64,000 bases of DNA from Mesorhizobium sp. 65-26 (GCA_001899205.1 MKVL01000025.1:620001-684000), one strand, 5' to 3'; shown: positions 21,452 to 30,265, numbered from the stretch's first letter. Notes: a model not told the origin generated them from the sequence alone. Program-made: numbers and translations.

Positions 21452-21592
21452 TTAGCCTTCTAAGGGCGCGCCTCGTTCAGGGGCAATCTTGTCTGCCGTT
21501 TCGCGCATATGTTGTAGGTCTTCCAAGAGGGCTGTGGCCATATCTTTCGTGGCGACCAGGCGTTCCTCTCGCATGTCTGCCGACATCGCCAT
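21452..21592 (-). CDS. Very small helical protein, unknown
   Basis: A 46-residue frame reading MAMSADMREERLVATKDM at its start and ending KIAPERGAPLEG. It is preceded by GGGAGGATGAGATC, a textbook ribosome site at good spacing, which is the main reason for calling it. Composition is charged and helix-prone, without signal peptide or membrane segment. Neighbours are other tiny or decayed genes of the tRNA-adjacent accessory patch. Function unknown. Confidence 0.55.
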   Translation of the reverse strand: MAMSADMREERLVATKDMATALLEDLQHMRETADKIAPERGAPLEG

Positions 21593-21675
21593 GATCTCAT
21601 CCTCCCAATGCGGCGGATGTACTGAAATTCAAGAATCTATATCTTTCAAGTCGCGCGCCGGGACAGGCGTTGGCG

Positions 21676-21810
21676 CTAGTCCGGCCACCAGATGAACCAT
21701 AACATCCCGATCCTGAGCACCGGGACTTTACGTTGCCGTTCGGCGCTCCTTAGTTCGCGATAGACTTTTATCTTGAATGTGCCGCCGGGCAGCTTCAACC
21801 GAAATGCCAT
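21676..21810 (-). CDS. Possible 44-residue basic protein
   Basis: The frame begins MAFRLKLPGGTFKIKVYREL and ends in an aromatic tail, MLWFIWWPD. It is basic with a Trp-rich C terminus. The only Shine-Dalgarno-like sequence is a G run about ten bases upstream. An upstream start would give 64 residues. Function unknown; it may be spurious. Confidence 0.3.
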   Translation of the reverse strand: MAFRLKLPGGTFKIKVYRELRSAERQRKVPVLRIGMLWFIWWPD

Positions 21811-22187
21811 GTCATTTGGCCCCCGCCAAGGCGTCGATGAGCGCGCCAGCGGAGCAGGATGCGCCCGCAATATTTATGCAAGGCTAATTAAGCAACCTCA
21901 CGGATAGTTGTTCTGGGACTGCTGTGCACCATGGTAGCGATCATTGCGGTCATCACCTGACCGCCTTGGTCGGCGTCTCGGTTCCCTGAGCCCCCCTCAC
22001 TCCGAGGCGTCGGCCATGCTATCCCGCCAGAATCCTCCAGCGCGATACGGACTGCTGTCGCAATCTTACAGGGGGCCAGCTTCTAAGCGGGCGGTCATCC
22101 CATCGGCAACGAAGTTCAGGTACTTCCGCGCCTCTATGAGCGCATCCGTGGCGTCGTTCGCCCCCGCCAAGCTTATTGCGGGGGAAA
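21811..22187. other. Intergenic accessory DNA, no supported gene
   Basis: About 375 bases without a convincing gene. The motif GCCCCCGCCAAG occurs twice, near 21820 and 22160. A short minus-strand frame near 22070-22170 reads NDATDALIEARKYLNFVADG and ends at a stop, but it has no good start. It may be the remnant of a gene end. Confidence 0.4.
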
Positions 22188-22459
22188 ATGACCGACGATC
22201 GCGCGCAACGGTTCGGCGAACTCGACGAGGCCGTGCAGGAACTGCTTTCCCGCATGAGGCCGGAGCATGTCGAGACGCTGGAATATCTATCGACCCTACC
22301 GAAGGACGAGGTTCGCGGCCTGATGAAGATGTTCCGCGACATAAAGGCAGTGAGCAAATTCCTGCGCTGGGCGATCGCCACGCTCGTGGCGATCTTCATC
22401 GGTGCGTCGCTGTCGGCGAGAACATCGCCAAGGTTGTGGGGTGGGTGAAGGGGCGGTAG
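22188..22459 (+). pseudogene. Small membrane-anchored protein with apparent C-terminal frameshift
   Basis: From ATG 22188 (GCGGGGGAAA upstream) the frame encodes a charged helical region (MTDDRAQRFGELDEAVQELL, then HVETLEYLSTLPKDEVRGLM) and a C-terminal membrane helix (FLRWAIATLVAIFIGA). In this frame the tail turns into SLSARTSPRLWGG and stops at 22448. One frame over, the same DNA reads VAVGENIAKVVGWVKGR and stops at 22459, a much more natural end for such proteins. A one-base deletion near 22404 would explain this. Short tail-anchored proteins of this layout are common in prophage and island regions. Confidence 0.5.
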
Positions 22460-22558
22460 GCCGGCAGGCACCGCAGGGAGCGCAACTCCGAAAGCACACA
22501 CTGCCCGTCTATCCTGTGCTAATGTCGCGGACTTTGGGAGAAATTGCGGGAGGCAGTC

Positions 22559-22768
22559 GTGGCATACCACAGAGAACTCAAGTGCGATGTTCTAAGCCTG
22601 ACCTATGACTTCACAACGCATGTTGGCACGCTCAAGATGGGTGACGGGAACGATTGCGATTTGGCTAAATGCTTTGGCGTCTTCAACCGCATCGATCCAG
22701 GCGTCTGCCTGATAAAGACTTTCGCGGGGTCGGCGTTCGTCGCCACCCACCAAATCCTAAAAGGTTGA
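22559..22768 (+). CDS. Small cytoplasmic protein, unknown
   Basis: A 69-residue frame starting at GTG with GGGAGG five to ten bases upstream. It begins VAYHRELKCDVLSLTYDF and contains three cysteines. No signal peptide or membrane segment is seen. The beta-strand-like pattern (LSLTYDFTTHVGTLKMGDG) looks like a folded domain rather than a chance frame. Function unknown; it belongs to the accessory patch left of tRNA-Pro. Confidence 0.45.
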   Translation: MAYHRELKCDVLSLTYDFTTHVGTLKMGDGNDCDLAKCFGVFNRIDPGVCLIKTFAGSAFVATHQILKG

Positions 22769-22987
22769 GGTTGATTTACCCCTGAAGGGAAAGCGTGCCA
22801 GCCACCCTAGGTAGTTCGAAGTTGCGGCTTCAATCCTTTTCGTGTTGAGAATGTGGAGCGGCGCTCAGGCATCGCCTTGGCCGGCATCCCAATCCCCCCA
22901 CCCAAAGCCGGGGTGCTGGCCTTGGAGCCGCCTGAAACGTGAAGGTCAGCTGCTTGGCAGTCGACCATACGGAGCAGAAAACGTTCT

Positions 22988-23419
22988 CTAACAGGCCTTG
23001 TAATAGGGCACCGCGCCGCAAAGGGTGCCGGCCTCGATGAGGGCAGACGCAAGATCAACATCGCCATCGATCTTGCATTGCGCCACCACCATGTTCCCTA
23101 CCTTTGACACAGTCCTTCCATCGCATGGTGTTCCGGAGCCTACCGAATTGCACCTGACGAAGGCCTTTTCGTACTTCCCTTGCGCGGCAGCGATGATGCG
23201 CTTGTCAAGCCTCGCGATCGGAACGACGCCGCAAAGCACCAAGCTCTGATTGCCGACCCTCAGCGAATTCGACGAGAGGAAGGAAATGCGTCCTTCGAAG
23301 CTTCGCGTGGACACAGTTGCCACGGGCTTCGATGCCGGTCCTGAGGGTTTGCTGATGAAAAGAACCGCAGTCGAAGCGATCAATGCCACGCTAGCGGCCA
23401 TGATTGTATATCGTCCCAT
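22988..23419 (-). CDS. Exported SNase-like (thermonuclease-fold) protein
   Basis: A 143-residue protein with an N-terminal hydrophobic anchor or signal (about residues 8-22), then a domain that resembles staphylococcal-nuclease-like proteins: FEGRISFLSSNSLRVG, LVLCGV, PCDGRTVSKVGNMVVAQC, and DLASALIEAGTLC. The catalytic Arg/Glu set of active nucleases is not clearly kept, so activity is uncertain. The start at 23419 is preceded by GTGAGGG. Several cysteines fit an exported protein. Context is the accessory patch. Confidence 0.6.
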   Translation of the reverse strand: MGRYTIMAASVALIASTAVLFISKPSGPASKPVATVSTRSFEGRISFLSSNSLRVGNQSLVLCGVVPIARLDKRIIAAAQGKYEKAFVRCNSVGSGTPCDGRTVSKVGNMVVAQCKIDGDVDLASALIEAGTLCGAVPYYKAC

Positions 23420-23604
23420 TGTAACCCTCACCGCGAGACGCCATCCAGCGCCTGCGGCTAGGCCATCAAGCGAAAAATAATGAAAATCTACGGCGTTATG
23501 AGATCCCAGAAGGTAATCACGAACAGGGCAACCAAACCGTCCATCGATCCCGCTTTGCGAAAAGCCTTGGGCGCAATACGTGACGGACGCCTAACCCAGC
23601 GAAC

Positions 23605-23952
23605 CTAGACCAACCGGTTACGTTGTTCGGTCCCCTTCGCACGCCGTCGAGTACCGTCAGTGTCATTGTCTATCCTGCGCTGCGCCTCGGTGCGTACTCT
23701 CTTTGCGGGCACCCCACCTTCGTTGTCCCAACTGTTGAGACCGCGTTCCGTGGCATCCTGCAGTTTGATCCGCGCAGCCAACAGCGACCGCAAGTCCTTT
23801 TCTGACGTTTTCGATCTTCTGAAATTGGCAATAAGAAAGCGAGCGGCTACAAACTCACGGTCGAGGTGGCGAAAGTTGCCTTGCTCGCGGATTTCACCGA
23901 GAAGCCTCTCGATCATGTTCAAGTCATTGCTTGTGAGATAATCGGAAGACAT
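23605..23952 (-). CDS. Small charged helical protein, unknown
   Basis: A 115-residue protein with a strong ribosome site (AAGGAGGACAGCT before the ATG). Residues 1-80 look helical (SNDLNMIERLLGEIREQG, then a basic stretch FLIANFRRSKTSEKDLRSLL). The C-terminal 40 residues are highly basic and probably disordered. No signal peptide or membrane segment. Function unknown; similar short proteins occur in rhizobial accessory regions. Confidence 0.65.
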   Translation of the reverse strand: MSSDYLTSNDLNMIERLLGEIREQGNFRHLDREFVAARFLIANFRRSKTSEKDLRSLLAARIKLQDATERGLNSWDNEGGVPAKRVRTEAQRRIDNDTDGTRRRAKGTEQRNRLV

Positions 23953-24175
23953 AGCTGTCCTCCTTTTCTGTTGGGGCTAGGGCACGTTGGCCGCCCTCAA
24001 TCAACAGCGCCCTTAAAATGGCCATCGACCGTTGCACTCTAACCCGACGCGCCAGCAATAGCGAGGATATTCCTAACGGTCATAGGAAAACACTGGTACG
24101 ATCGGTTTTCGCGCCGCGGTCGTCGTGACCACGGCCAAATTCCGACATGCTTGATGGAAAGGGCGGGGGAGCGGC

Positions 24176-24361
24176 ATGGCCTTCACTGTCATCTGGTATG
24201 GAAGAAAGGGCATTGTCGACAAGGTGATCTTCGACGCCGAGAAAACGGCACGGGATCACGCGACATCCATGTTCCAGACCCGCAAGGGTGACGATGGAAT
24301 CGTCAGTGTCGAAGTCCGCAAGGAAAACGGCACGGTCGTCTTTAGCCATGCCGAGAACTGA
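24176..24361 (+). CDS. Small soluble protein, unknown
   Basis: A 61-residue protein starting MAFTVIWYGRKGIVDKVIFD and ending VRKENGTVVFSHAEN. GGGGGAG sits eight bases before the ATG. The alternating hydrophobic pattern suggests a small beta-rich fold. It ends just before the decayed SRAP fragment and may have arrived with the event that removed the rest of that gene. Function unknown. Confidence 0.65.
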   Translation: MAFTVIWYGRKGIVDKVIFDAEKTARDHATSMFQTRKGDDGIVSVEVRKENGTVVFSHAEN

Positions 24362-24367
24362 AAGCGC

Positions 24368-24480
24368 CAGCCATATCCGCCCGAGCGCATGAAAATGTGG
24401 AAGGTCGGGCGCGACGTCGGCAGTGTAAAGAACGATCGCCTGAAATCCTCGATCCGCTCAAAGACGATCTGTTCGACTGA
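24368..24480 (+). pseudogene. C-terminal remnant of an SOS response-associated peptidase (SRAP/YedK)
   Basis: Translation reads QPYPPERMKMWKVGRDVGSV then KNDR; after a one-base frame change it continues EILDPLKDDLFD and stops at 24480. This is the typical C-terminal tail of SRAP (YedK/HMCES) proteins, which end in a PVS/VNSVRND-like motif. The N-terminal catalytic Cys2 domain is absent. So the gene is both 5'-truncated and frameshifted. It abuts tRNA-Pro. Family identity is inferred from the tail motif only. Confidence 0.5.
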
Positions 24481-24555
24481 TGCCCGCGGGGCATTGAAAC
24501 TGTGGGGAAATCTGTGGGTATCGGGATCAACAGACATGTAAGTATCTGTTTTTTC

Positions 24556-24632
24556 TGGTCGGAGTGGCAGGATTTGAACCTGCGACCCCCTCGTCCCGAA
24601 CGAGGTGCGCTACCAGACTGCGCTACACTCCG
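24556..24632 (-). tRNA. tRNA-Pro (anticodon CGG)
   Basis: The reverse complement folds as a standard cloverleaf of 77 bases: acceptor CGGAGTG/CACTCCG, D arm with AGTCTGGTAGCGC, anticodon loop TTCGGGA giving CGG, T arm with GGTTCAAATCC, and an encoded CCA end. It reads CCG codons for proline. Its 3' end faces the accessory patch to the left, the side on which integrative elements usually insert. Confidence 0.95.
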
Positions 24633-24835
24633 TGACCAGACCGCGGGCTTATAGCCGCCACTTTTCGATCCTGCAAGCGGCAATGCTGAGAGAATTTACG
24701 CATTTCGTCGACAATCGTCGCGAGCGTCATACAGGTTTCAGTTTCTTCACGGACAAACACGCGCTAAAGGCTATGGCCGGGGCGGGCCTAGGCAAAAAAT
24801 ACTTATTGATTCCATCTATCTGGAGTTTTGCTGTC

Positions 24836-26356
24836 TTGTCATTGACGATCGTTGGTGAAGCCCTTCCGAACACATTTGAGTTCGAGACCTCGGCCCTCAT
24901 AAAACCTTCCGGATTCCGCGAATATGATGCGCGCTGGTGGTTTGGCCATCCCGGCTCGGCGAAGCCGCCGGAACTCAACCTTATCGGCGTGCAGGCACTG
25001 GGCATGGGGTTGGGTACGTTGATCCGCCGCCGTGGTATCGGCCCCGAAATCGTCACCGGTCATGATTTCCGCTCCTATTCGCTTGGCATCAAGCTGGCCC
25101 TCGTTTCCGGCCTCATGGCCGCGGGCGCCAAGGTCAAGGACATCGGCCTGGCGTTGTCGCCCATGGCCTACTTCGCCCAGTTCGCGCTGGACACGCCGTC
25201 GGTCGCCATGGTCACCGCCTCGCACAACGAGAATGGCTGGACCGGCGTCAAGATGGGCGCGGCGCGGCCGCTGACCTTCGGGCCGGAAGAAATGGGCGCG
25301 CTGAAGGAAATCGTGCTTGCCGGCGACTTCGATCTCGTCGGCGGCGGCTCCTACGAATTCGTGCCTGATTTCCGCAAGACCTATCTGGACGACCTGACGG
25401 ACGGGAAGACCATCAACAGGAAGCTCAGGGTCGTGGCCGCCTGCGGCAATGGCACGGCTGGCGCTTTCGCGCCCCAGGCGCTGGAGCGCATCGGCTGCGA
25501 GGTCATTCCGCTCGACATCGAGCTCGACCATACGTTTCCGCGCTACAATCCCAATCCGGAGGACATGCAGATGCTGCATGCGATCCGCGACAAGGTGCTT
25601 GAGACGGGTGCGGATGTCGGGCTCGGCTTCGATGGCGACGGCGACCGCTGCGGCGTCGTCGATAATGAGGGCAACGAGATTTTTGCCGACAAGGTCGGTG
25701 TCATGCTTGCCCGTGATATCTCCAAGCTGCATCCGGACGCGACCTTCGTGGTCGACGTCAAGTCGACCGGCCTGTTCAACACAGATGCGGCGCTGCGAGC
25801 CAACGGCGCCTCCACCGACTACTGGAAGACCGGGCATTCCTACATCAAGCGGCGCGTTGCCGAACTCGGCGCCATCGCCGGCTTCGAGAAGTCCGGCCAC
25901 TTCTTCTTCAACCCGCCGATTGGTCGCGGCTACGACGATGGGCTGATCACGGCGATTGCCGTCTGCCAGATGCTCGATCGCAACCCGGGCCGCAGCATGG
26001 CCGATCTCTACCGGGACCTGCCACTGACCTTTGGCACGCCGACCATGTCGCCGCATTGCGACGACGCGCTGAAATATGGTGTCGTCGACAGGGTGGTGGC
26101 CGATTTCGAGGCCATGCGCCGGGATGGCGCCGTGTTCGCCGGCCAGAAGATCACCGACCTGATCACCGTCAACGGCGTGCGCGTGGTCTCGGAGGACGGC
26201 ACCTGGGGGCTGGTGAGGGCGTCGTCCAACAAGCCGGAACTGGTGGTCGTGGTGGAAAGCCCGGTCTCGTCGGATCGCCGCCGCCAGATGTTCGAGGAAC
26301 TGGATGCTGTGTTGCGGCGCAGCCCGGAAGTGGGCGCCTACAACCAGACTTTCTGA
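24836..26356 (+). CDS. Phosphomannomutase/phosphoglucomutase
   Basis: Alpha-D-phosphohexomutase converting mannose-6-phosphate to mannose-1-phosphate (and often the glucose pair). Conserved loops: active-site serine in TASHNENGWTG, metal loop DGDGDRCGV, sugar-specificity loop FEKSGHFFFNPPIG, and the C-terminal phosphate-binding region ending GLVRASSNKPEL. The frame is open back to 24605, but the family-like sequence begins at about SALIKPSGFREYD. I chose TTG 24836, with GGAG ten bases upstream; ATG 24680 or 24772 are alternatives. The next gene supplies mannose-1-phosphate guanylyltransferase, which favours the mannose role. Confidence 0.88.
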   Translation: MSLTIVGEALPNTFEFETSALIKPSGFREYDARWWFGHPGSAKPPELNLIGVQALGMGLGTLIRRRGIGPEIVTGHDFRSYSLGIKLALVSGLMAAGAKVKDIGLALSPMAYFAQFALDTPSVAMVTASHNENGWTGVKMGAARPLTFGPEEMGALKEIVLAGDFDLVGGGSYEFVPDFRKTYLDDLTDGKTINRKLRVVAACGNGTAGAFAPQALERIGCEVIPLDIELDHTFPRYNPNPEDMQMLHAIRDKVLETGADVGLGFDGDGDRCGVVDNEGNEIFADKVGVMLARDISKLHPDATFVVDVKSTGLFNTDAALRANGASTDYWKTGHSYIKRRVAELGAIAGFEKSGHFFFNPPIGRGYDDGLITAIAVCQMLDRNPGRSMADLYRDLPLTFGTPTMSPHCDDALKYGVVDRVVADFEAMRRDGAVFAGQKITDLITVNGVRVVSEDGTWGLVRASSNKPELVVVVESPVSSDRRRQMFEELDAVLRRSPEVGAYNQTF

Positions 26357-26469
26357 AGATCTTGCGGCCGGGTGGAAACACCCGGCGTGGCACGACGCAA
26401 CAATCGAACGAATGTGATGCCTCGCTCCAACCCGATGCATCGCGCTAGCACCTGAAAACCGACTTTAGC

Positions 26470-28728
26470 ATGGGTTTGCCGATGACTGGAAAAGAGCGGA
26501 TCGTCGGGTTTGTGATGAGCGGCGGCGTGGGGTCCAGGCTCTGGCCCCTGTCGCGCGAGGACAACCCCAAGCAGTTCCATGACTTTTCGGGCGACGGCTC
26601 GATGCTGGCCAAGACGCTGCGCCGCCTCAAGGCGCGCGACGAAGGCGAGACCCCGGTTTTCCTGATCGCGTCCGAACGCCATGCCGAGCGCGTCCACGCC
26701 GATCTGGCCGGTATCGACCTCGCCGGCGGCGGCGCGCTGTTCGAGCCGACGGGCCGCAACACGGCGGCCGCGGTCGCGCTGGCGACGTTGCGGACGCTCG
26801 CCGAGTTCGGCGACAGTCTGGTGCTGGTGGTGCCTTCGGACCACGAGATTTCGACGCCGGCGCAGTTCTGGCAGAGCGTCGAAGCCGGCGCGCAGGCGGC
26901 GAGCGCCGGCCGTCTTGTGGTCTTCGGCATCAAGCCCGGCCATCCGGAGACCGGCTATGGCTACATCGAAGTGGCGGGCGAGGCGGGCGGCGCGGTGCGC
27001 GATGTGAGCCGCTTCGTGGAGAAGCCCGACCTTGCGACCGCCGAAGGTTATCTCAAGGCGGGAACCTTCTACTGGAACACCGGCATCTTCCTGTTCCGCG
27101 CCAGCGCCATGCGCGATGCCTTCCTGGCGCATCAGCCGGCGATCTGGCAAGCCACCGAAGCGGCATTCCAGGCCGCGACCTCGGATCTTTCCGGCCTGTA
27201 CATGCCGCTGGACCTCTACACGGCCATTCCCTCGATCTCGATCGACTACGCCATCATGGAACGTGCCGGCGACATCGCCATGGTGCCGGCCGGCTTCCGT
27301 TGGAACGATCTCGGCTCGTGGCAGTCGCTGCTCGACGTCGGCCCCTCGGACAAGCACGGTAATGTCATCGTCGGCGATGTTGTCGCGATCGATTGCGAGA
27401 ATTCGTACCTGCGGGGCGAGGGCCGGCTCGTCTCGGCGATCGGCCTGCGGGACGTCGCCATCGTGTCGACGCTGGACGCCACCTTCGTGGCCCCGGTGAG
27501 CCACAGCCAGAACGTCAAGAAGATCGTCGAGCAACTGGAAAAAAGCGGCCGCCTCGAGACGCGTTTCACGCCCGCGCATGACCGCGTCCTCGAGAGCGGA
27601 GCCTGGCGGCGGCGCGTGCATCACTGGCTGTTCGAGGAGACCTTGCCGCTGTGGTCGACGCTTGGCGTCGACGAGCGTCACGGCGGCTTCCACGACGCGC
27701 TCGGCTTCGATGGCGCGCCGCTGATGAAGCCCAAGCGCATGCGCACGCAGGCGCGCCAGGTCTACGCGTTCGCCGTGGCCAAGGCGCGTGGCTGGGAGGG
27801 GCCCGCTGATCGGCTGATTGCCCACGGCATCGACTTCATGACCGGCAAGGGCCGCACCGACAAGGGCGGGTGGGTCCGCACGCTCAACGTCGACGGCTCG
27901 GTCGCTGATCCGGTCGAGGACGCCTACGACCATTCCTGCGTGCTGCTGGCGCTGGCGCACGCCCATATGTCCGGCCATCCCGACGCCCTGCGGCTCGGCG
28001 AGGAGACCTTCGCCTTCCTCGACGCCCATCTGGAAGACAGCCGCATGACCGGATTCCTCGAAAGCTCGGACGGGGAGGGGGAGCGTCGCTCGAACCCGCA
28101 CATGCACCTTCTCGAGGCGTTTCTTGCCTGGCACCAGGCAACCGGTGAACGCACCTATCTGCGCCGCGCCTCACGCATCATCGACCTCTTCCGTAGCCAT
28201 TTCTTCGACGCCGACAGCTGGACGCTCGGCGAGTATTTCGACGCTGGCTGGAAGCCGGCGGCAGGCGAAAAGGGCGGCTGGACCGAACCCGGCCATCACT
28301 TCGAATGGGCCTCGCTGCTGGTCGATTTCGCCGCCCGCAGCGGGCAGGCCGACCTTACGGCCTTCGCCCGCAAGCTCTACGCATCGGCTATCGCCAACGG
28401 CCTAAACCGGTCGACAGGGCTGGCCTATGGCGCGATCTCCAGACAAGGCCTGCCGCTCGACCGCGTGTCGCGCAGCTGGCCGCAGGCCGAGGCGATCAAG
28501 GCTGCGATCGCGCTGGACGGTTCGGGCGGTCCCGACCTCAAGCCGGAGATCGAGGCGCGAGTGGGGCGGCTGTTCCGCTGGCACATCGACCCCGCGCCGC
28601 TGGGGCTGTGGATCGACCGCATCGACGAACGCGGCCGCTCGCTGGCCACCGATGTGCCCGCCAGTATCTTCTACCATCTGGTCTATGCGCTGACGCAGTA
28701 TCTGGACGGAACCGCCGACAAGGGGTGA
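26470..28728 (+). CDS. ManC-AGE fusion: mannose-1-phosphate guanylyltransferase plus mannose-6-phosphate isomerase-like domain
   Basis: A 752-residue bifunctional protein. Residues 1-350 form a nucleotidyltransferase with the GDP-mannose pyrophosphorylase signature (MSGGVGSRLWPLSREDNPKQ, then VVPSDHEI and FVEKPDLATAEGYL). Residues 370-750 match the N-acylglucosamine 2-epimerase/AGE alpha-barrel superfamily, used by some bacteria as phosphomannose isomerase (HGGFHDALGFDG, RMRTQARQVYAFAVAK, EDAYDHSCVLLALAHAH). With the preceding phosphomannomutase it would cover fructose-6-phosphate to GDP-mannose. A second in-frame ATG is at 26482. Confidence 0.85.
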   Translation: MGLPMTGKERIVGFVMSGGVGSRLWPLSREDNPKQFHDFSGDGSMLAKTLRRLKARDEGETPVFLIASERHAERVHADLAGIDLAGGGALFEPTGRNTAAAVALATLRTLAEFGDSLVLVVPSDHEISTPAQFWQSVEAGAQAASAGRLVVFGIKPGHPETGYGYIEVAGEAGGAVRDVSRFVEKPDLATAEGYLKAGTFYWNTGIFLFRASAMRDAFLAHQPAIWQATEAAFQAATSDLSGLYMPLDLYTAIPSISIDYAIMERAGDIAMVPAGFRWNDLGSWQSLLDVGPSDKHGNVIVGDVVAIDCENSYLRGEGRLVSAIGLRDVAIVSTLDATFVAPVSHSQNVKKIVEQLEKSGRLETRFTPAHDRVLESGAWRRRVHHWLFEETLPLWSTLGVDERHGGFHDALGFDGAPLMKPKRMRTQARQVYAFAVAKARGWEGPADRLIAHGIDFMTGKGRTDKGGWVRTLNVDGSVADPVEDAYDHSCVLLALAHAHMSGHPDALRLGEETFAFLDAHLEDSRMTGFLESSDGEGERRSNPHMHLLEAFLAWHQATGERTYLRRASRIIDLFRSHFFDADSWTLGEYFDAGWKPAAGEKGGWTEPGHHFEWASLLVDFAARSGQADLTAFARKLYASAIANGLNRSTGLAYGAISRQGLPLDRVSRSWPQAEAIKAAIALDGSGGPDLKPEIEARVGRLFRWHIDPAPLGLWIDRIDERGRSLATDVPASIFYHLVYALTQYLDGTADKG

Positions 28729-28735
28729 CGGTCAG

Positions 28736-28761
28736 AACGGAGAGGCCATGGCCTCTCCGTT
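28736..28761. terminator. Perfect 26-base palindrome, likely bidirectional terminator
   Basis: AACGGAGAGGCCATGGCCTCTCCGTT lies between the convergent ManC-AGE gene (stop 28728) and betB (stop 28802). It can form a very stable hairpin from either strand. A clear T run is missing, so termination efficiency is uncertain. Confidence 0.6.
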
Positions 28762-28801
28762 CGCCTGAGGTCCCGACCGGCCTTCGCGATCCGGCGATCC
28801 G

Positions 28802-30265
28802 TCAGTAAGGCGCGGCCACGTCCCCGGTCTCGACATAGACCGTCTTGAGCTGCGAATAATGCGCCAGGGCGGCCAGCGAATTCTCGCGGCCGATGCCCGA
28901 TTGCTTGACGCCGCCGAACGGGATTTCCACCGGCGTCAGGTTGTAGGCATTGATCCAGCATGTGCCGGCCTGCAGCTCGCCGATCACTCGGTGCGCGCGC
29001 GGCAGGTCGCGCGTGAACACGCCGGCGGCCAGGCCGAATTCGGTGTTGTTGGCGCGCTCGATCACCTCGTCCTCGCTGTCGAATTTCAGCACGCTCATGA
29101 CGGGGCCGAAAATCTCCTCGCGCGCGATGCGCATGCCGTCCGTCACGCCTGTGAACACCGTCGGCTCGACGAAGAAGCCGCCCTGGAACCCTTGCAACGC
29201 CGGCACGCTGCCGCCGCAGGCTAGCGTCGCGCCATCCTGCTTGCCCGCCTCGATGTAGGAAACGACCTTTTCCTGCTGCGCCTTGTTGACCAGCGGTCCC
29301 ATCTGGGTCTCGGGATCGAGCGGGTCGCCGATGCGGATCTTCTTGGTGCGCTCGACCAGCCGTTCGACGAAGCGATCGTGCAGGCCCTTCTGGACGAAGA
29401 CGCGGGTGCCGTTGGAGCAGACCTGACCGGTCGAATAGAAATTGCCGAGCATGGCGCCGCCGATGGCGTTTTCGAGGTCGGCGTCGTCGAATACGATGAG
29501 CGGCGACTTGCCGCCGAGCTCCATCGTCACCTGCTTCATCTTCGAGCCGGCGAGCGCCATGACCTTGCGGCCTGTCGGCACCGAGCCGGTGACCGACACC
29601 TTGGCAACCACGTCGTGGCCAACCAGGTTGGCGCCGACGTCGCCATAGCCCTGCACGACGTTGAAGAGCCCGTCCGGCAGGCCCGCCTCGCTGTAGATCT
29701 CTGCAAGCGCCAGCGCGGAAAGCGGCGTGTTCTCAGAGGGCTTGAACACCATGGCGTTGCCCATGGCGAGGGCCGGCGCCGACTTCCAGCCGGCGATCTG
29801 GATCGGGTAATTCCAGGCGCCGATGCCGACGCACACGCCGAGCGGCTCGCGCCGGGTATAGGCGAAGGGTCCGCCGAGGTCGATCGCCTCGCCATTGAAG
29901 GCGGCCACCGCTCCTGCGAAATACTCCAGGCAGTCGGCGGCCGACGGCGCGTCTGCCACCAGCGTTTCCTGGATCGCCTTGCCGGTGTCCAGCGTCTCGA
30001 TGCGGGCCAGATCGGCATTGCGCGCGCGAAGAATGTCGGCGGCGCGGCGCAGGATGCGTCCGCGCTCCACCGGCTTGAGGCGCGCCCAGGCGGGCTGCGC
30101 GGCACGCGCGGCCTCTATGGCGAGTTCCAGCACGTTCGGCGTCGCCGAATGCAGTTTCGCGATCACCTCGCCGGTCGCCGGATAGATCACCGGCAGCGGC
30201 GCGCCGCGATCGTCGTCGATGTAGCGTCCGTTGACATAGTGCGATGCGGTTGGCTGGGCGCGCAT
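28802..30265 (-). CDS. betB: Betaine-aldehyde dehydrogenase
   Basis: NAD(P)-dependent ALDH that oxidises betaine aldehyde to glycine betaine. The catalytic Cys is in [16 protein letters not shown], the general-base Glu in [16 protein letters not shown]. Other BetB-like stretches are [12 protein letters not shown] and [20 protein letters not shown]. Length of 487 residues is exact for BetB. GGAG lies seven bases before the ATG. It is the last gene of the bet cluster, separated from betA by 113 bases. Confidence 0.96.
   Translation of the reverse strand: MRAQPTASHYVNGRYIDDDRGAPLPVIYPATGEVIAKLHSATPNVLELAIEAARAAQPAWARLKPVERGRILRRAADILRARNADLARIETLDTGKAIQETLVADAPSAADCLEYFAGAVAAFNGEAIDLGGPFAYTRREPLGVCVGIGAWNYPIQIAGWKSAPALAMGNAMVFKPSENTPLSALALAEIYSEAGLPDGLFNVVQGYGDVGANLVGHDVVAKVSVTGSVPTGRKVMALAGSKMKQVTMELGGKSPLIVFDDADLENAIGGAMLGNFYSTGQVCSNGTRVFVQKGLHDRFVERLVERTKKIRIGDPLDPETQMGPLVNKAQQEKVVSYIEAGKQDGATLACGGSVPALQGFQGGFFVEPTVFTGVTDGMRIAREEIFGPVMSVLKFDSEDEVIERANNTEFGLAAGVFTRDLPRAHRVIGELQAGTCWINAYNLTPVEIPFGGVKQSGIGRENSLAALAHYSQLKTVYVETGDVAAPY

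Noticed and set aside
22807-23067. Minus-strand frame of 86 codons
   Set aside because: Overlaps the SNase-like gene in another frame, has no good start, and shows no recognisable domain.
24556-24632. Attachment-site duplication of the tRNA-Pro 3' end
   Set aside because: I looked for a second copy of the tRNA end across the accessory patch and did not see one, so no att pair is claimed.
24605-24835. N-terminal extension of the phosphomannomutase frame, overlapping tRNA-Pro
   Set aside because: The extension runs into the tRNA gene and shows no similarity to the family start; a later start is more plausible.
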